64,000 bases of DNA from Maioricimonas rarisocia (lineage in GTDB: Bacteria; Planctomycetota; Planctomycetia; Planctomycetales; Planctomycetaceae), in the NCBI RefSeq assembly GCF_007747795.1, contig NZ_CP036275.1, positions 7,184,001-7,248,000 of the forward strand. The letters are read 5' to 3'. The first letter of the stretch is position 1. Each line of letters opens with the position of its first letter. Both the position numbers and the translations under genes were made by a program. The notes under the pieces are model-generated. The model was given only the letters and a program-made list of their open reading frames with translations. It was not told the origin of the DNA and ran no database searches. Below, one piece after another: positions 1 through 11,353 of this stretch.

Positions 1-44
1 GCCCCTTCACTCGCTGGCGCTTCGTGCTGGTCCTGCTCCGGCAC
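1..44 (-). repeat. Dispersed intergenic repeat fragment
   Basis: Read on the minus strand, this stretch carries the phrase CAGCACGAAGCGCCAGCGAG. The same phrase occurs on the plus strand near 56275-56295 and 60520-60540. It lies directly downstream of the DUF1501 gene stop codon. It is one fragment of the intergenic repeat families found throughout this window, and its function is unknown. Confidence 0.6.
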
Positions 45-1493
45 CTACGCCAGCAAAGCCTCCACCACCTCGCCATGCACGTCGGTCAGGCGGTAGTTCC
101 GGCCCTCGAACCGGTGCGTCAGCTGCGTGTGGTCGAAGCCGAGCAGATGCAGGAGCGTCGCCTGCAGGTCATGCACGTGGACCTTGTTCTCCGCCACGAA
201 GTAGCCGAGTTCATCCGTCGCTCCGTATGACATGCCAGGCCTGATCCCGCCGCCCGCCATGAAGACCGTAAAGCAGTGCGGGTGATGGTCCCGACCGAGA
301 AACTTCGAGCCGTTCCGCTCTTCATTCAGCGGCGTCCTCCCGAACTCGCCCCCCCAGACGACCAGCGTTTCTTCCAGCAGGCCCCGCTCCTTCAGATCGC
401 GAATCAACGCTCCGACCGCCTGATCCATCGGCTTGCAGCGGCCCGGCAGTGACACATGGATGTCGTTCGCCTTGCTGTTGCCGTGGAAGTCCCAGCCCCA
501 GTCGAACAGCTGCACGAACCGCACACCCTGCTCGACCAGCCGTCGGGCCAGCAGACAGTTGTTCGCAAAGCTCGCCTCCCCCGGGCTCGCTCCGTACGCC
601 TCGACGACATGCTTCGGCTCGCGGGCGATGTCCATCACTTCCGGCACCGATGCCTGCATGCGGAAAGCCAGCTCGTACTGGGCGATGCGGGTCTCGGTTT
701 CCGGATTGCCGAACGACTCCATCTGCAGCTCGTTGAGCGACCGAAGCGTATCCAGACTCATCCGCCGCAGATCACGGTCCATGCCGGGCGGATTGCTCAC
801 GTAGAGCACCGGGTCACCTTTCGACCGGCACTGCACTCCCTGAAAGACCGACGGAAGAAAGCCGCCCGTCCAGAGTCCCTTGCCACCCGACGGCTGCGTC
901 CCCCCCGAGATGAGGACGACGAAGCCGGGCAGATCCTGGTTCTCCGAGCCGAGCCCGTACGTCACCCACGAGCCCATCGAAGGCCGTCCCTGCCGGGGCG
1001 AACCGGTAAACAGCAGCAGCTCGGCCGGGGCATGATTGAACTGATCCGTGTACATCGACTTCACGAAGCAGAGGTCATCCGCCAGCTCGCCGATGTTCGG
1101 CAGCACCTCCGAGACCCACGCGCCCGATTCCCCCTTCTGCTCGAACGTGTGTGGCGTGCCGAGCAGCTTGGGCGTTCCCTTGATGAACGCGAACCTCTCT
1201 CCCTGTGTGTACTCTTCGGGACAAGGCTCGCCGGAGTGCTTGACCAGTTCCGGCTTCCAGTCGAACAGGTCGTGCTGCGGCGGGCCGCCGGACATGTGCA
1301 GGTAGATGACGTTCTTCGCTTTGGGGGCGAAGTGCGGCTGCCGGGGCGAGAGCGGATTCTGCACCGCCTGCGGAGCGGCCGGCGCAGCCTTCCCCATCAG
1401 CGTCGCCAGAGCGATGGCTCCCAGCCCGGTCTGGCAGTCCTTCAGAAAATGCCTGCGGGTCTGTGCCTGCAGCAGACGTTCGCGAATGTTCAT
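45..1493 (-). CDS. DUF1501 domain-containing protein, Tat-exported
   Basis: The 482-residue protein begins with a twin-arginine type leader: RRHFLK at residues 13-18, followed by an Ala/Leu-rich stretch. It is therefore probably folded in the cytoplasm and exported by Tat. The body matches the DUF1501 family, which has an alkaline-phosphatase/sulfatase-like fold. Typical blocks are HMSGGPPQHDLFDWKP near residue 66 and GGEFGRTP near residue 377. The family is greatly expanded in Planctomycetes and its substrate is unknown. The gene follows the DUF1549/DUF1553 gene on the same strand by about 156 bp, the usual pairing, and the two products probably work together outside the cytoplasm. The ATG is preceded by a modest AGGA-type ribosome site. 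Confidence 0.9.
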   Translation of the reverse strand: MNIRERLLQAQTRRHFLKDCQTGLGAIALATLMGKAAPAAPQAVQNPLSPRQPHFAPKAKNVIYLHMSGGPPQHDLFDWKPELVKHSGEPCPEEYTQGERFAFIKGTPKLLGTPHTFEQKGESGAWVSEVLPNIGELADDLCFVKSMYTDQFNHAPAELLLFTGSPRQGRPSMGSWVTYGLGSENQDLPGFVVLISGGTQPSGGKGLWTGGFLPSVFQGVQCRSKGDPVLYVSNPPGMDRDLRRMSLDTLRSLNELQMESFGNPETETRIAQYELAFRMQASVPEVMDIAREPKHVVEAYGASPGEASFANNCLLARRLVEQGVRFVQLFDWGWDFHGNSKANDIHVSLPGRCKPMDQAVGALIRDLKERGLLEETLVVWGGEFGRTPLNEERNGSKFLGRDHHPHCFTVFMAGGGIRPGMSYGATDELGYFVAENKVHVHDLQATLLHLLGFDHTQLTHRFEGRNYRLTDVHGEVVEALLA

Positions 1494-1543
1494 GATCAGG
1501 GCTTTCCTGCGAAAAGAGCCGCTACCGGTTCATCGTCCTGCGG

Positions 1544-1604
1544 AGGAGCGATTCCGGGGGCTCCTCTCGCTGCGCTCGTTCCGACCCCGGCCACCCGGCA
1601 GGAG
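1544..1604. repeat. Dispersed intergenic repeat (CCGGGGGCTCC type)
   Basis: The stretch holds the phrase CGCTCGTTCCGACCCCGGCC. A close copy lies at 17558-17605, and an inverted, more divergent copy lies at about 56331-56385. All three copies sit between genes. This one fills most of the gap between the DUF1501 and DUF1553 genes. No open frame of interest crosses it. Confidence 0.6.
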
Positions 1605-1649
1605 GCCGCAATGCGACGGTCGGCTCATTCCTGGAACTGCGTGTTACAT

Positions 1650-4529
1650 TCATCGTCGGGCCAGGGCTTCGTCGAGGTTGAGCAGTACATTGCCCATCAC
1701 CGTCCACGCAGCCGCCTCGACCGGATCGACCCCGTCCGGCAACGGACCGAGCGGTTCGCTTGCCAGCTTCGCGGCTTCGTCCGGCTGCTGCGCGAGCCGC
1801 TCACGCGCCTGGTGGACCGACTCCACCAGCACGGCCAGTTCGCTTTCTGTGGGTGGTCGTGACACGCACAAACGGAAGGCGTATGTCGCCCGCTGCCGGT
1901 CATCGCTGCCACCATCCGCCAGCACCCGCCGCGCCAGTCCCTGTGCCGCTTCGACATAGACAGGATCGTTGAGCGTCACCAGTGCCTGCAGCGGGGTGTT
2001 GGTGCGGATGCGACGGAGCGTGCAGACCTCGCGGCTGGGGGCATCGAACGCATCCATCGACGGGTAGGGAAGAGACCGCCGCCAGAACGTGTACAGTCCT
2101 CGCCGGTAACGGTTCTCACCTTTGCTCGTCTCCCAGTCGGTCGAGCCGCCGAACGCAGCCCGCAGCCCCAAGGTCGGACGGGGCGGATAAACCGAAGGTC
2201 CGTACATCTTCAGACTCAGCAGTCCGCCGGCAAACAGCGCCTGGTCGCGAACCGCCTCAGCCGACAGGCGAAACCGCGGCCCCCGTGCGAGCAGCACGTT
2301 GTCCGGATCGCGCTCGAGCTGTTCAGGAGAAGCGTCGGAGCTCTGCCGGTACGTCGCCGAGAGAACCATCGTCTTCAGGATATGTTTCACGTCCCAGCCG
2401 GACTCCATGAACTCGACTGCCAGCCAGTCGAGCAACTCCGGATGCGAAGGGAGTTCCCCCTGCAGTCCGAAGTCCTCGGTGGTGACGACCAGTCCCCGAC
2501 CGAACAGCTGTCCCCACAGCCGGTTGACCGTCACCCGGGCCGTCAGCGGGTTCGCCTCGTCCACCAGCCACTTTGCGAAGTCGAGCCGGTTGGGAGACGC
2601 GGCTTCGATCGGATGAAACGCCGACGGGATCCCCGCTGCCACCTCCGGGCCAAGATCGAGGAAGTTGCCTCGAATCTGAATCCGCGTCGTCCGCCGCTTC
2701 TCTTCCGGAAGCTCCCGCAGGACGGGCGTGGTGATCGGCTTGATGCCCGCGATCTGCTGGTCCAGCCGGGCGACCTCCTTGCGAAGCTTCTCGATCTCCG
2801 GCGAGTTGATCTCCTGATAGCGGGCCAGTTCCTGCCGCTGCTCCTTGGTCAGGTCGGCCCCCGCCGCCGGCACTTCGTAGCTGCCGTCTTTCTGTGGAGC
2901 CGTCTCCACAGTCTGCACCCAGAGCGGCTTTCTCTGTGCATCGAGCAGCACGATCCGGAAGCCGTTCAGTCGCGCACCGATGCCGGGCGAATCGGACCGG
3001 TTCCAGATCGCCACCTTCTCGACCGCTACCGCCTGTCCCAGGTCGACTTCCCACCAGGGATCGGTCTGCTTCTCGGTGTGCGTGGTCGACTTCGCGTTGA
3101 AGTAATGCCCGTCGGTGTTGCCGTCGATCGCCAGCTTCGCCGGCCCGTCATAGCCGACGCTGCTCTGCGTCGCCTTCCCGCCGGTGGCGACATTGTGACC
3201 GTCGGCGAACACCTGCACCTCGGCGAGCGAGAGCATGCGGTCCTTGCCGGGCAGTTCGATGCGGACGAACCGGCTCAGCAGCGGCCCTTCCGACGGCTCG
3301 GCAAGCGTGCCCGATTCGCGAGCCTGCTGCAGTGCCGCCTCAAGTTGCTGTTGTGCGGTCGCTCGCTGCGATTCAAGCTGCGTCTTCTTCTGCTGCTGAT
3401 CTTCGGTGAGGATCGCGAGCGTGGGGGCTTCATCCCGGCGGTCGGCATCTTCGGTCTGATTGAAGATGTCGAAGACGCGGTAATACTCCTCCTGCGTGAT
3501 CGGGTCGTACTTGTGCGTGTGGCATTGGGCACACCCCATCGTCACGCCCATCCAGACCTGCAGCGTCGTATTGACCCGGTCGACGATCGCGACGTTGCGG
3601 AACTCCTCGTCGTCGGTACCCCCTTCGCTGTTCGTCATCGTGTTGCGATGAAAGGCGGTCGCGATGAGCTGATCTTCGGTCGGGTCCGGCAGCAGATCAC
3701 CCGCCAGCTGCTCGATCGTGAACTGATCGAACGGCAGGTTGCTGTTGAGAGCCCCGATCACCCAGTCCCGGTACATCCAGATCGTCCGGGGCGGGTCATC
3801 CGCGTAGCCGGCCGAGTCCGCATACCGGGCCAGGTCGAGCCACATACGGGCCCACTTCTCGCCGAACTGCGGCGACTTGAGCAGTCGGTCAACCAGCTTC
3901 TCGTAGGCGTCGGGGGACTCGTCGTTGACGAAGGCGTCCACCTCATCGATTGTCGGCGGCAGCCCGGTCAGGTCCAGCGACACCCGGCGAATCAGCGTGT
4001 ACCGGTCTGCCTCCGGAGCCGCTTCGAACCCTTCCTTCGCCAGCCGTGCCCGCACGAAATGGTCGATCCCGTTTCGGCACTCATCGGAACTGGCCACCTC
4101 AGGCAGGGCAGGGCGGCGGGGAGGAACAAAACTCCAGTGCCGGTCGTACTCTGCACCGGAAGCGATCCACCGTCGGAGGATGTCGATCTCCCCTGGCGTC
4201 AGCGGCGGTCCCTGCGAAGCGGGCGGCATCCGCAGATCGGGATCATCGCTCGTGACCCGTTCGATGACCGCACTTGCGTCCGGATCGCCCGGGACAATCC
4301 CGTGCACGTCGCTGTACAATTCCCGAACGGCCTCTTCGCGGACGTCGAGCCGCAGATCCGCCTCGCGGGCCTCGGCATCCGGTCCGTGGCAACTGTAGCA
4401 GCGGCCTGAGAGAATGGGCCGGACATCGCGGTTGAAGTCGACCTCCGCCGCAGCCGCGCTCCACGCACTGGCCGACAGCGTCATGCAGACCGCAAGAACT
4501 CGACAGAACCTGGACCGTCGTCGCGACAT
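1650..4529 (-). CDS. Cytochrome c-DUF1549-DUF1553 protein with discoidin-like insert
   Basis: This 959-residue secreted protein has the planctomycete architecture PSCyt1-DUF1549-DUF1553. A signal peptide (about residues 1-28) is followed by a haem-binding CYSCH at 44-48, then DUF1549 with [15 protein letters not shown] second CxxCH lies in [14 protein letters not shown] discoidin (F5/8 C)-like domain comes next ([12 protein letters not shown]). The C-terminal DUF1553 contains [13 protein letters not shown]. The function is unproven; binding or oxidising carbohydrate outside the cytoplasm is often suggested. The open frame continues upstream to 5201 but runs antisense through queC. I place the start at 4529, where the signal peptide begins. 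The DUF1501 gene follows on the same strand. Confidence 0.92.
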   Translation of the reverse strand: MSRRRSRFCRVLAVCMTLSASAWSAAAAEVDFNRDVRPILSGRCYSCHGPDAEAREADLRLDVREEAVRELYSDVHGIVPGDPDASAVIERVTSDDPDLRMPPASQGPPLTPGEIDILRRWIASGAEYDRHWSFVPPRRPALPEVASSDECRNGIDHFVRARLAKEGFEAAPEADRYTLIRRVSLDLTGLPPTIDEVDAFVNDESPDAYEKLVDRLLKSPQFGEKWARMWLDLARYADSAGYADDPPRTIWMYRDWVIGALNSNLPFDQFTIEQLAGDLLPDPTEDQLIATAFHRNTMTNSEGGTDDEEFRNVAIVDRVNTTLQVWMGVTMGCAQCHTHKYDPITQEEYYRVFDIFNQTEDADRRDEAPTLAILTEDQQQKKTQLESQRATAQQQLEAALQQARESGTLAEPSEGPLLSRFVRIELPGKDRMLSLAEVQVFADGHNVATGGKATQSSVGYDGPAKLAIDGNTDGHYFNAKSTTHTEKQTDPWWEVDLGQAVAVEKVAIWNRSDSPGIGARLNGFRIVLLDAQRKPLWVQTVETAPQKDGSYEVPAAGADLTKEQRQELARYQEINSPEIEKLRKEVARLDQQIAGIKPITTPVLRELPEEKRRTTRIQIRGNFLDLGPEVAAGIPSAFHPIEAASPNRLDFAKWLVDEANPLTARVTVNRLWGQLFGRGLVVTTEDFGLQGELPSHPELLDWLAVEFMESGWDVKHILKTMVLSATYRQSSDASPEQLERDPDNVLLARGPRFRLSAEAVRDQALFAGGLLSLKMYGPSVYPPRPTLGLRAAFGGSTDWETSKGENRYRRGLYTFWRRSLPYPSMDAFDAPSREVCTLRRIRTNTPLQALVTLNDPVYVEAAQGLARRVLADGGSDDRQRATYAFRLCVSRPPTESELAVLVESVHQARERLAQQPDEAAKLASEPLGPLPDGVDPVEAAAWTVMGNVLLNLDEALARR

Positions 4530-4700
4530 GGCACCGGCAGGAAAAGAGTCAACAGGATGGACGGAGCAGGGGCTCACAGGACGAACCCCGGCAGGAAACC
4601 CGCATCCATCATTGTACGTCGATGCGACTCCGCCCGCTACGGGAACGCCTGTTGAACCGCCTGCCGCCAGACCGTACCCGTCCGACACTGAAGCAGCCCC

Positions 4701-6846
<2,146 letters not shown>

Positions 6847-6956
6847 TTCTCTCTTGTGAATGCTTGGGGCGTAATTGGCGCTAGCTTGCGAAATAGTCGA
6901 TTCGCGGTGAACGGTCAGCCACCCGAAAAACGGCCCCTCGGAGAGGACCGTTGCTG

Positions 6957-7202
6957 TCAGCCAGTGACATTCGCTTCGATCGCCTCGACGTGTTCCTGAG
7001 CCAATTGCAGAACTCGGATTGCTTGCGGCACATCGGCGAGTGCGCACGACGACGTGGACTTCCGTTCGTCTCCGTCCTTGTAGCGGCGTTGCAGATTCAC
7101 ATTGCGACTCTTTCGTTTGCCGCCGTCGCCTTGGACTTCATTCACGAACACTGACGCTGAGACGCTCCCAATGCGGAACGTTCTCTCCAGGGTCTTGGAC
7201 AT
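6957..7202 (-). CDS. Small conserved hypothetical protein
   Basis: This 81-residue protein contains SVSASVFVNEV, NVNLQRRYKDGDE and ALADVPQAIRVLQLAQEHV. This pattern is familiar from small conserved ORFs of planctomycetes and mobile regions; that is from memory, not a search. The start at 7202 is favoured over a longer frame because GAGG sits 6 nt upstream of the ATG and the conserved part begins just after it. There is no membrane segment. It lies in the lower-GC island beside the IS-interrupted gene, suggesting arrival by transfer. The function is unknown. Confidence 0.7.
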   Translation of the reverse strand: MSKTLERTFRIGSVSASVFVNEVQGDGGKRKSRNVNLQRRYKDGDERKSTSSCALADVPQAIRVLQLAQEHVEAIEANVTG

Positions 7203-7326
7203 GGCATGCCTCGTAGTGAAGGACCAGATGACTTGATCCCGCTGGCCCAAATGCCAACGGGAGAAGACGATGCCACGTCTTGCGTACAGACGCAAATAGA
7301 TGGACAGGAATCATCGTGCGGGTCGC

Positions 7327-8290
7327 CTACTCAGACGATTCAGCTTCCTCGGTTGACTGCTCCTGCTGGCGAACGAACCCAAGCGACCAAATGATGTGAA
7401 GTAAGCGATCACTGATTCCACGATGGAAATGATTCGGATCCATTAGCCCGTGGGACATTCTGTTTCGGACATTTTGGCCCCGTGGATCACAGAGAAACAT
7501 CCGAAGGTAGAAAACGAAGTCCTCCCCAAAGAACTGAGTTACGGATGGTTCGCTTTCGAGAATCTCGTTGAGCGTTTTTTCAACCATCGCGCCGGTGTCA
7601 GAACGACGGTGCTTGTTGGTTGGTTTGCCAAGTATTGGTAGCAGCCTGCGAAGTGCAGCTTCGATCTGAGGCACAAGCACATGGATTGCGGTGACGTGAT
7701 CGTCAGCGAGATAGGCATTGATGGCGTGCTCAATGAGTGGCAACCGCGAATCGTCAAACAGTTCCGATTGTGACAGAAACGCCCGCATGGAGTCCGCTGA
7801 GAAATCGTACTTCTCCCGAGTTTGGTCGATCGTGCTGCCGAGAATTGTTGCCATGAACTGCAGGTTCTGGCCCATCTGGAGCATGAGCCGGCCTTCCGGA
7901 TCATCGTCGACAGACCCAACCCGAGCTGTGACCTGTTGGTCGTCCAACGTTGACTGCGAAACCATCGACAGCAGCTTGGCGTTTTTCTCCAGGTCTTTAA
8001 GCTGCTCTTTGAGCTCATCGATTCGGGGACAGAAGTGGATTGAAATCCGCGACAGCGTGGATTCCAGATCGTCGGCCGTCATTTCTTCAATGACCCTTTC
8101 GACGTCCTCCGCGGGAATTTCCACGGAGAACGAATAGTGAATCATTTGCTTTTCAGCATCCTTGCCTTTGTCTTTGGCTGCGATCTGAAGTGATTCGGCT
8201 TCATCTTTCATTCCGAAGTGGACATACGTAGCGTAGGCGTCCTGCAGCCAGCCCATTGCCACTAATCCATCTGCCTTCATCGCGAAATCG
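7327..8290 (-). pseudogene. 3' part of an IS-interrupted DUF4209-type gene
   Basis: This is the C-terminal part of a gene split by the IS3 element at 8291-9567. The encoded segment ends with VRNRMSHGLMDPNHF, which contains RNxxxHG, the signature of DUF4209. It is mostly helical, with no signal peptide. If the IS and one copy of the ATCG duplication are removed, the frame joins exactly to the 5' part at 9568-10425. The join reads NALADFAMKADG, and the restored gene encodes 605 residues. No other frame break is visible, so the insertion looks recent. A downstream ATG at 8280 could still yield a 317-residue fragment. The family's function is not established. Confidence 0.88.
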
Positions 8291-8328
8291 TGACCTGACC
8301 CCGAATTCTGTACCAGGGGTTATGAGAG
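8291..8328. repeat. IS3 element left inverted repeat
   Basis: The sequence aligns, inverted and with one gap, to 9529-9567. Matching blocks include CCTG, CCCC, TTCTG, CCAG and TATGAGAG. The orfB stop codon lies inside this repeat, as is common in IS3 elements. The outer edge abuts the ATCG target duplication at 8287-8290. Confidence 0.85.
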
Positions 8329-9213
8329 TTCCGGTTGGGGAATGTCGGTGTTCTGCTGCAGTGAGGCCGCAGGCCGAACGGAAGCAGAACACCGGGCCGC
8401 GAACTCCGCCGGGGTCAGGTACCCCAGCGAACTGTGCGGCCGGACATGGTTGTAATCATTCTGCCACGACGCCGTGAGCTTCTGCGCCGTCGTGAGCCTG
8501 TCGAATTCCTCCTGAGTCAGAAACTCGTCCACCAGCTTCGAGTGGAAACTCTCCGCGAAGCCGTTCTCCCACGGGCTCCCCGGGGCGATGTACAGCGTCT
8601 GGATGCCCAGCCGCTTCAGCCAGTCCCGGATCGCGTGCGAGACGAACTCCGGGCCGTTGTCGCTCCGGATCGCCTGCGGCACGCCTCGCATCGCAAACAG
8701 CTCTGCCAGCGTGTCGATCACGTCTTCACTCGTGATGCTGCGCGACACCTTCAAAGTCAGGCATTCCCGCGTATGCTCGTCCACAATCGACAGCCACTTC
8801 AGTGTCGTTCCTGTTGTCGTCCGGGCGAAGACGAAGTCCCAGCACCACACCTGGTCTTTGTGCTCCGCGCGACGCAGATGGCAGGCGTTCACCGACTGGC
8901 CGAGGGCGCGTCGCTTCCGCCGTTTTCTCCGCACTTTCAGGCCTTCCTGACGACACAGGCGACGAATCCGCTTGGCGTTCACGGGCCAGCCCTCTCGCCG
9001 GAGAAGCTCGGTCAGTCTGCGGTAACCGAAACGCGGCCGACGCCGCACCAGCTCCCGCAGCCGACGGCACAACGCCGGCTCGTCTGTTCGTGGTCGTCCC
9101 TGATATCGCTGCGTGCTCCGCGGCTGATCCAGCACCGCGCACGCCCTTCGTTCCGAGACCGGGAACTCTCCCTGGAGAGCCCCGGTCGCCGCACGCCTGG
9201 CCGAAGGGCTCAC
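8320..9213 (-). CDS. IS3-family transposase OrfB (DDE integrase domain)
   Basis: OrfB supplies the catalytic domain of the transposase. The 297-residue frame has an HTH_21-like region near the N-terminus (RFGYRRLTELLRREGWPVN), followed by an rve integrase core. The acidic triad is visible as WCWDFV, SDNGPEF and ENGFAESFHSKL (D, D, E). The C-terminus has YNHVRPHSSLGYLTPAEF, typical of IS3. Translation probably comes mainly from a -1 frameshift out of orfA at 9216-9222, which fuses the two products. The frame itself can open with GTG at 9213, overlapping the orfA stop. All motifs appear intact. Confidence 0.95.
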   Translation of the reverse strand: MSPSARRAATGALQGEFPVSERRACAVLDQPRSTQRYQGRPRTDEPALCRRLRELVRRRPRFGYRRLTELLRREGWPVNAKRIRRLCRQEGLKVRRKRRKRRALGQSVNACHLRRAEHKDQVWCWDFVFARTTTGTTLKWLSIVDEHTRECLTLKVSRSITSEDVIDTLAELFAMRGVPQAIRSDNGPEFVSHAIRDWLKRLGIQTLYIAPGSPWENGFAESFHSKLVDEFLTQEEFDRLTTAQKLTASWQNDYNHVRPHSSLGYLTPAEFAARCSASVRPAASLQQNTDIPQPELS

Positions 9214-9494
9214 CAGTTTTTTGAGTTCACGTACTTCAGCATCTGGATGTCGAGGGCCTGGTCCGCCACGAGTTGCTTCAGACGGCGGTTCTCGTCCTCC
9301 AGTTCCTTGAGTCGCCTGGCTTCCTCGGACTTCATGCCACCGTACTGGTTTCGCCAGCGGTGGTAAGTCGCTTCACTGATCTCCAGAGTCTGCAGCACGG
9401 CCGCCAGGTCCTGGCCGGCATTCAGCATGGCATCGGCATCTCGCAGCTTCCTGACGATCTGCTCGGGGCTGTGCCGCTTTCGTCGTTTCGACAT
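9210..9494 (-). CDS. IS3-family transposase OrfA (HTH protein)
   Basis: This 94-residue protein has an HTH_8/HTH_Tnp_1 fold, beginning SKRRKRHSPEQIVRKLRDAD. A leucine-zipper-like coil (ARRLKELEDENRRLKQLVAD) follows, which in IS3 elements mediates multimer formation. It binds the element's terminal repeats. Its last codons contain the slippery heptamer A AAA AAC just before the stop, so part of the ribosomes should move into orfB and make the full transposase. Length and sequence are standard for the family. Confidence 0.95.
   Translation of the reverse strand: MSKRRKRHSPEQIVRKLRDADAMLNAGQDLAAVLQTLEISEATYHRWRNQYGGMKSEEARRLKELEDENRRLKQLVADQALDIQMLKYVNSKNW
9216..9222 (-). other. Programmed -1 frameshift heptamer
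   Basis: On the minus strand the orfA codons read TCA AAA AAC TGG TGA, giving the heptamer A AAA AAC in the correct X XXY YYZ phase. A -1 slip continues as AAA AAA CTG GTG AGC and enters the orfB frame, producing an OrfAB fusion. This is the standard expression mode of IS3 elements. Confidence 0.8.
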
Positions 9495-9528
9495 CGAGTC
9501 TCTCCTTGAGCCCTCTGGGCCATGGAGA

Positions 9529-9567
9529 CTCTCATACCATCTGGATCAGAAAATGGGGAGCAGGCCA
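9529..9567. repeat. IS3 element right inverted repeat
   Basis: Read on the minus strand, this is the counterpart of 8291-8328, with conserved inner end TATGAGAG and outer end starting TGGCCTG. It abuts the second ATCG copy at 9568-9571. It lies just upstream of orfA, so it probably also contains or borders the transposase promoter. Confidence 0.85.
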
Positions 9568-10425
9568 ATCGGCCAACGCGTTTCCGTAAGTGCGAATGAC
9601 TCGCTTTGCTTCCTGCGGCTTTCCGTCGCGTTCATAGTGGCGTGCGAGTCGAATGGCAGGGTCTTTGGCGACGATCCCGACCGCGTTTTCAGAGTCACAA
9701 ATGCGAGCCAGCTCTGCTTCCAAGGCATCAATGAGCTTGTCCTCTTGCTCGTTGCACAGCGTTACGCCGCGTTGCTCGGTCAAGGTGTCGAACAACCAGA
9801 GAGCGTCCGAACCCGGAAACTCGGTTTGGTCGAGAATCCCAAGCATCGTGTCGACCACCTTTGATGCTCGTGTGTCGTCACGGACAGAAAGTGCCAGCTC
9901 CAACGCACGTGTGAGTCTCTCCAAGGTTTGATCCGAGTTTGGATAGCGGATTCCGCACTCGATGTAGGAATCGATCGCCTGTCGGGCCAGCTCGATGGAT
10001 GGCCAATTGCCAGTCGCGATCTTCGTGATGTCCCAAAGAAAATCAGCGTATCTCGCTCGCAGGACGGGATGGGTAGCCTCTGACGCACGTCGTCCGAGAT
10101 ACTCGATTGTCGGCTCGTCGAGCCCCGTGATATCTGGAAAGCTATGACGCGTACCATCCTCCATGATGTTCTCAACAATCGGACCGAATCGCGTTCCCCA
10201 ATGGCTCTGCCCCTGACCATGTAGCAGATCCATTTGAAGAGCAGCCACCTCTGCGTAGATCGCCCTTCGATGATTGTCGGTCAGCGCCTCGAATGCCTTT
10301 GCCTGTCGCTCGATTGCGAAACTTGGTTCGGCTTCGTCAAAGTCATCTGGCGACGAATCATGCTTCGCAAGTGTCTCAATCAGTTCACTCGGTAAGGAGA
10401 TCGCTTCTTCGTTTGAATCCGACAT
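9568..10425 (-). pseudogene. 5' part of the IS-interrupted DUF4209-type gene
   Basis: This codes for the first 286 residues of the interrupted protein: an acidic N-terminus (SDSNEEAISLPSELIETLAKH) then a helical region with FAIERQAKAFEALTDNHRRAIYAEV. Such a helical N-domain usually precedes DUF4209. It contains LRARYADFLWDITKIATGNW. Beyond 9568 the frame runs into the IS and stops after about ten foreign codons. I place the start at the ATG at 10425; a GTG at 10440 in frame is an alternative. The GC content is visibly lower than in the flanking genes. See the entry at 7327 for the rejoined frame. Confidence 0.85.
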
Positions 10426-10570
10426 TTCAGTCCCATCCACGTTGATGACATTGAAGTGTATTTCTCGTAGGACACCCTGCCGCGTTGATGTGTTCGCTCT
10501 GATGTGCGTTCACGTCGGCTGCTGGCCTTGAGCACGTAGATGATCGAGTTTTCTTGGCTCTTGCCCTCCT

Positions 10571-10972
10571 CTAGTGGCTGGTTGACAGCCGCGGGGCGGG
10601 TTCCAAGTCCAGCCGGCCGCGGCGAGTCTTCGCAACGTGGGTTTCCCACCCCATCCCCTGAAGCTGGAGGCGTTCTTCGACGCGCCGGAGATAAGCCGCG
10701 ATTCCGGAAATTGACCCTTCGAGAGTCAGCCATCGAAGGCAGAAGAGAATGCACAAAGCAGCGGGAAGGAACAGGACCGGCAGGTACGCCGGCTGCCAGT
10801 CGTGCGTCGCCAGCCAGGACCAGATCGCCCCGGACGCAATCAGCGCCGTTGCCTCGTTCTGGACCAGTTGCCCGACGAGGTTGCCGATCTCGCCCCGAAG
10901 CATCGCGTGTTCGGCAAGCAGGAACGCACGCGTACTGTCTGTAAGCGGTTCGCCGCTCTGGTGATCATCCAT
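10571..10972 (-). CDS. Small two-helix membrane protein
   Basis: This 133-residue protein has two adjacent hydrophobic segments. One is near residues 43-55 (ALIASGAIWSWLA) and the other near residues 61-80 ([20 protein letters not shown]). A charged helix follows with YLRRVEERLQLQ. I do not recognise the family. The start at 10972 is chosen because the upstream extension of the frame is repeat-derived and has no hydrophobic leader. No strong ribosome site is visible. The reading frame and hydrophobic pattern look genuine, but the function is unknown. Confidence 0.55.
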   Translation of the reverse strand: MDDHQSGEPLTDSTRAFLLAEHAMLRGEIGNLVGQLVQNEATALIASGAIWSWLATHDWQPAYLPVLFLPAALCILFCLRWLTLEGSISGIAAYLRRVEERLQLQGMGWETHVAKTRRGRLDLEPAPRLSTSH

Positions 10973-11353
10973 CGTGTGGCCCGCATCGGATGCTGTCGGA
11001 CTCGTCCCGAACGAAAAGAGTCGAATGTGAGAATACGACCAGCCCGCGGGTCGTTCAACCATTGCAGGGAAGATTGCAGGGTAAGGGACAGCCGGCAGGA
11101 CGGCGACAGCCCGGGCTTCGCCTGACGACAATAAACGCTGACCTTCGTCCCGCGAATCGAGGCGGCAGGCAGAGCCTCCCCTGCAGTGACTGCAACACAC
11201 GCAATCCGGACCAGTTGAGATACCGGTGGACCTGCTCTTTCCCGGAACTCATAATGAGGCACACACCGTCGTCGTGCACGCCCTTGGCGAATAAACGGCG
11301 CGAATCATCACCATTCGTGTCGCCACAGCGTTGTCACCCTCGGGTTTCATCGG

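Larger units (their letters stand above)
8291..9567 (-). mobile_element. IS3-family insertion sequence, complete
   Basis: The element is 1277 bp and flanked by the 4-bp direct duplication ATCG at 8287-8290 and 9568-9571. The left terminus begins TGACCTGA and the right terminus, read inward, TGGCCTGC. The imperfect inverted repeats span about 38 bp. The element carries overlapping orfA and orfB on the minus strand with an intact DDE set and a frameshift heptamer, so it may be active. A 4-bp duplication fits the IS407 group of IS3. It interrupts the DUF4209-type gene in the same orientation. Confidence 0.95.

Noticed and set aside
456-1862. Long plus-strand open frame of 468 codons
   Set aside because: It is antisense to the DUF1501 gene; its Arg/His-rich composition and lack of any motif mark it as a GC-rich shadow.
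2382-4409. 675-codon plus-strand open frame
   Set aside because: It is antisense to the DUF1549/DUF1553 gene and shows no domain, leader or ribosome site.
8309-9548. Shorter IS boundaries at TGTACCAG and GGATCA
   Set aside because: The flanks there show no direct duplication, whereas extending to 8291 and 9567 gives longer inverted repeats and a perfect ATCG duplication.
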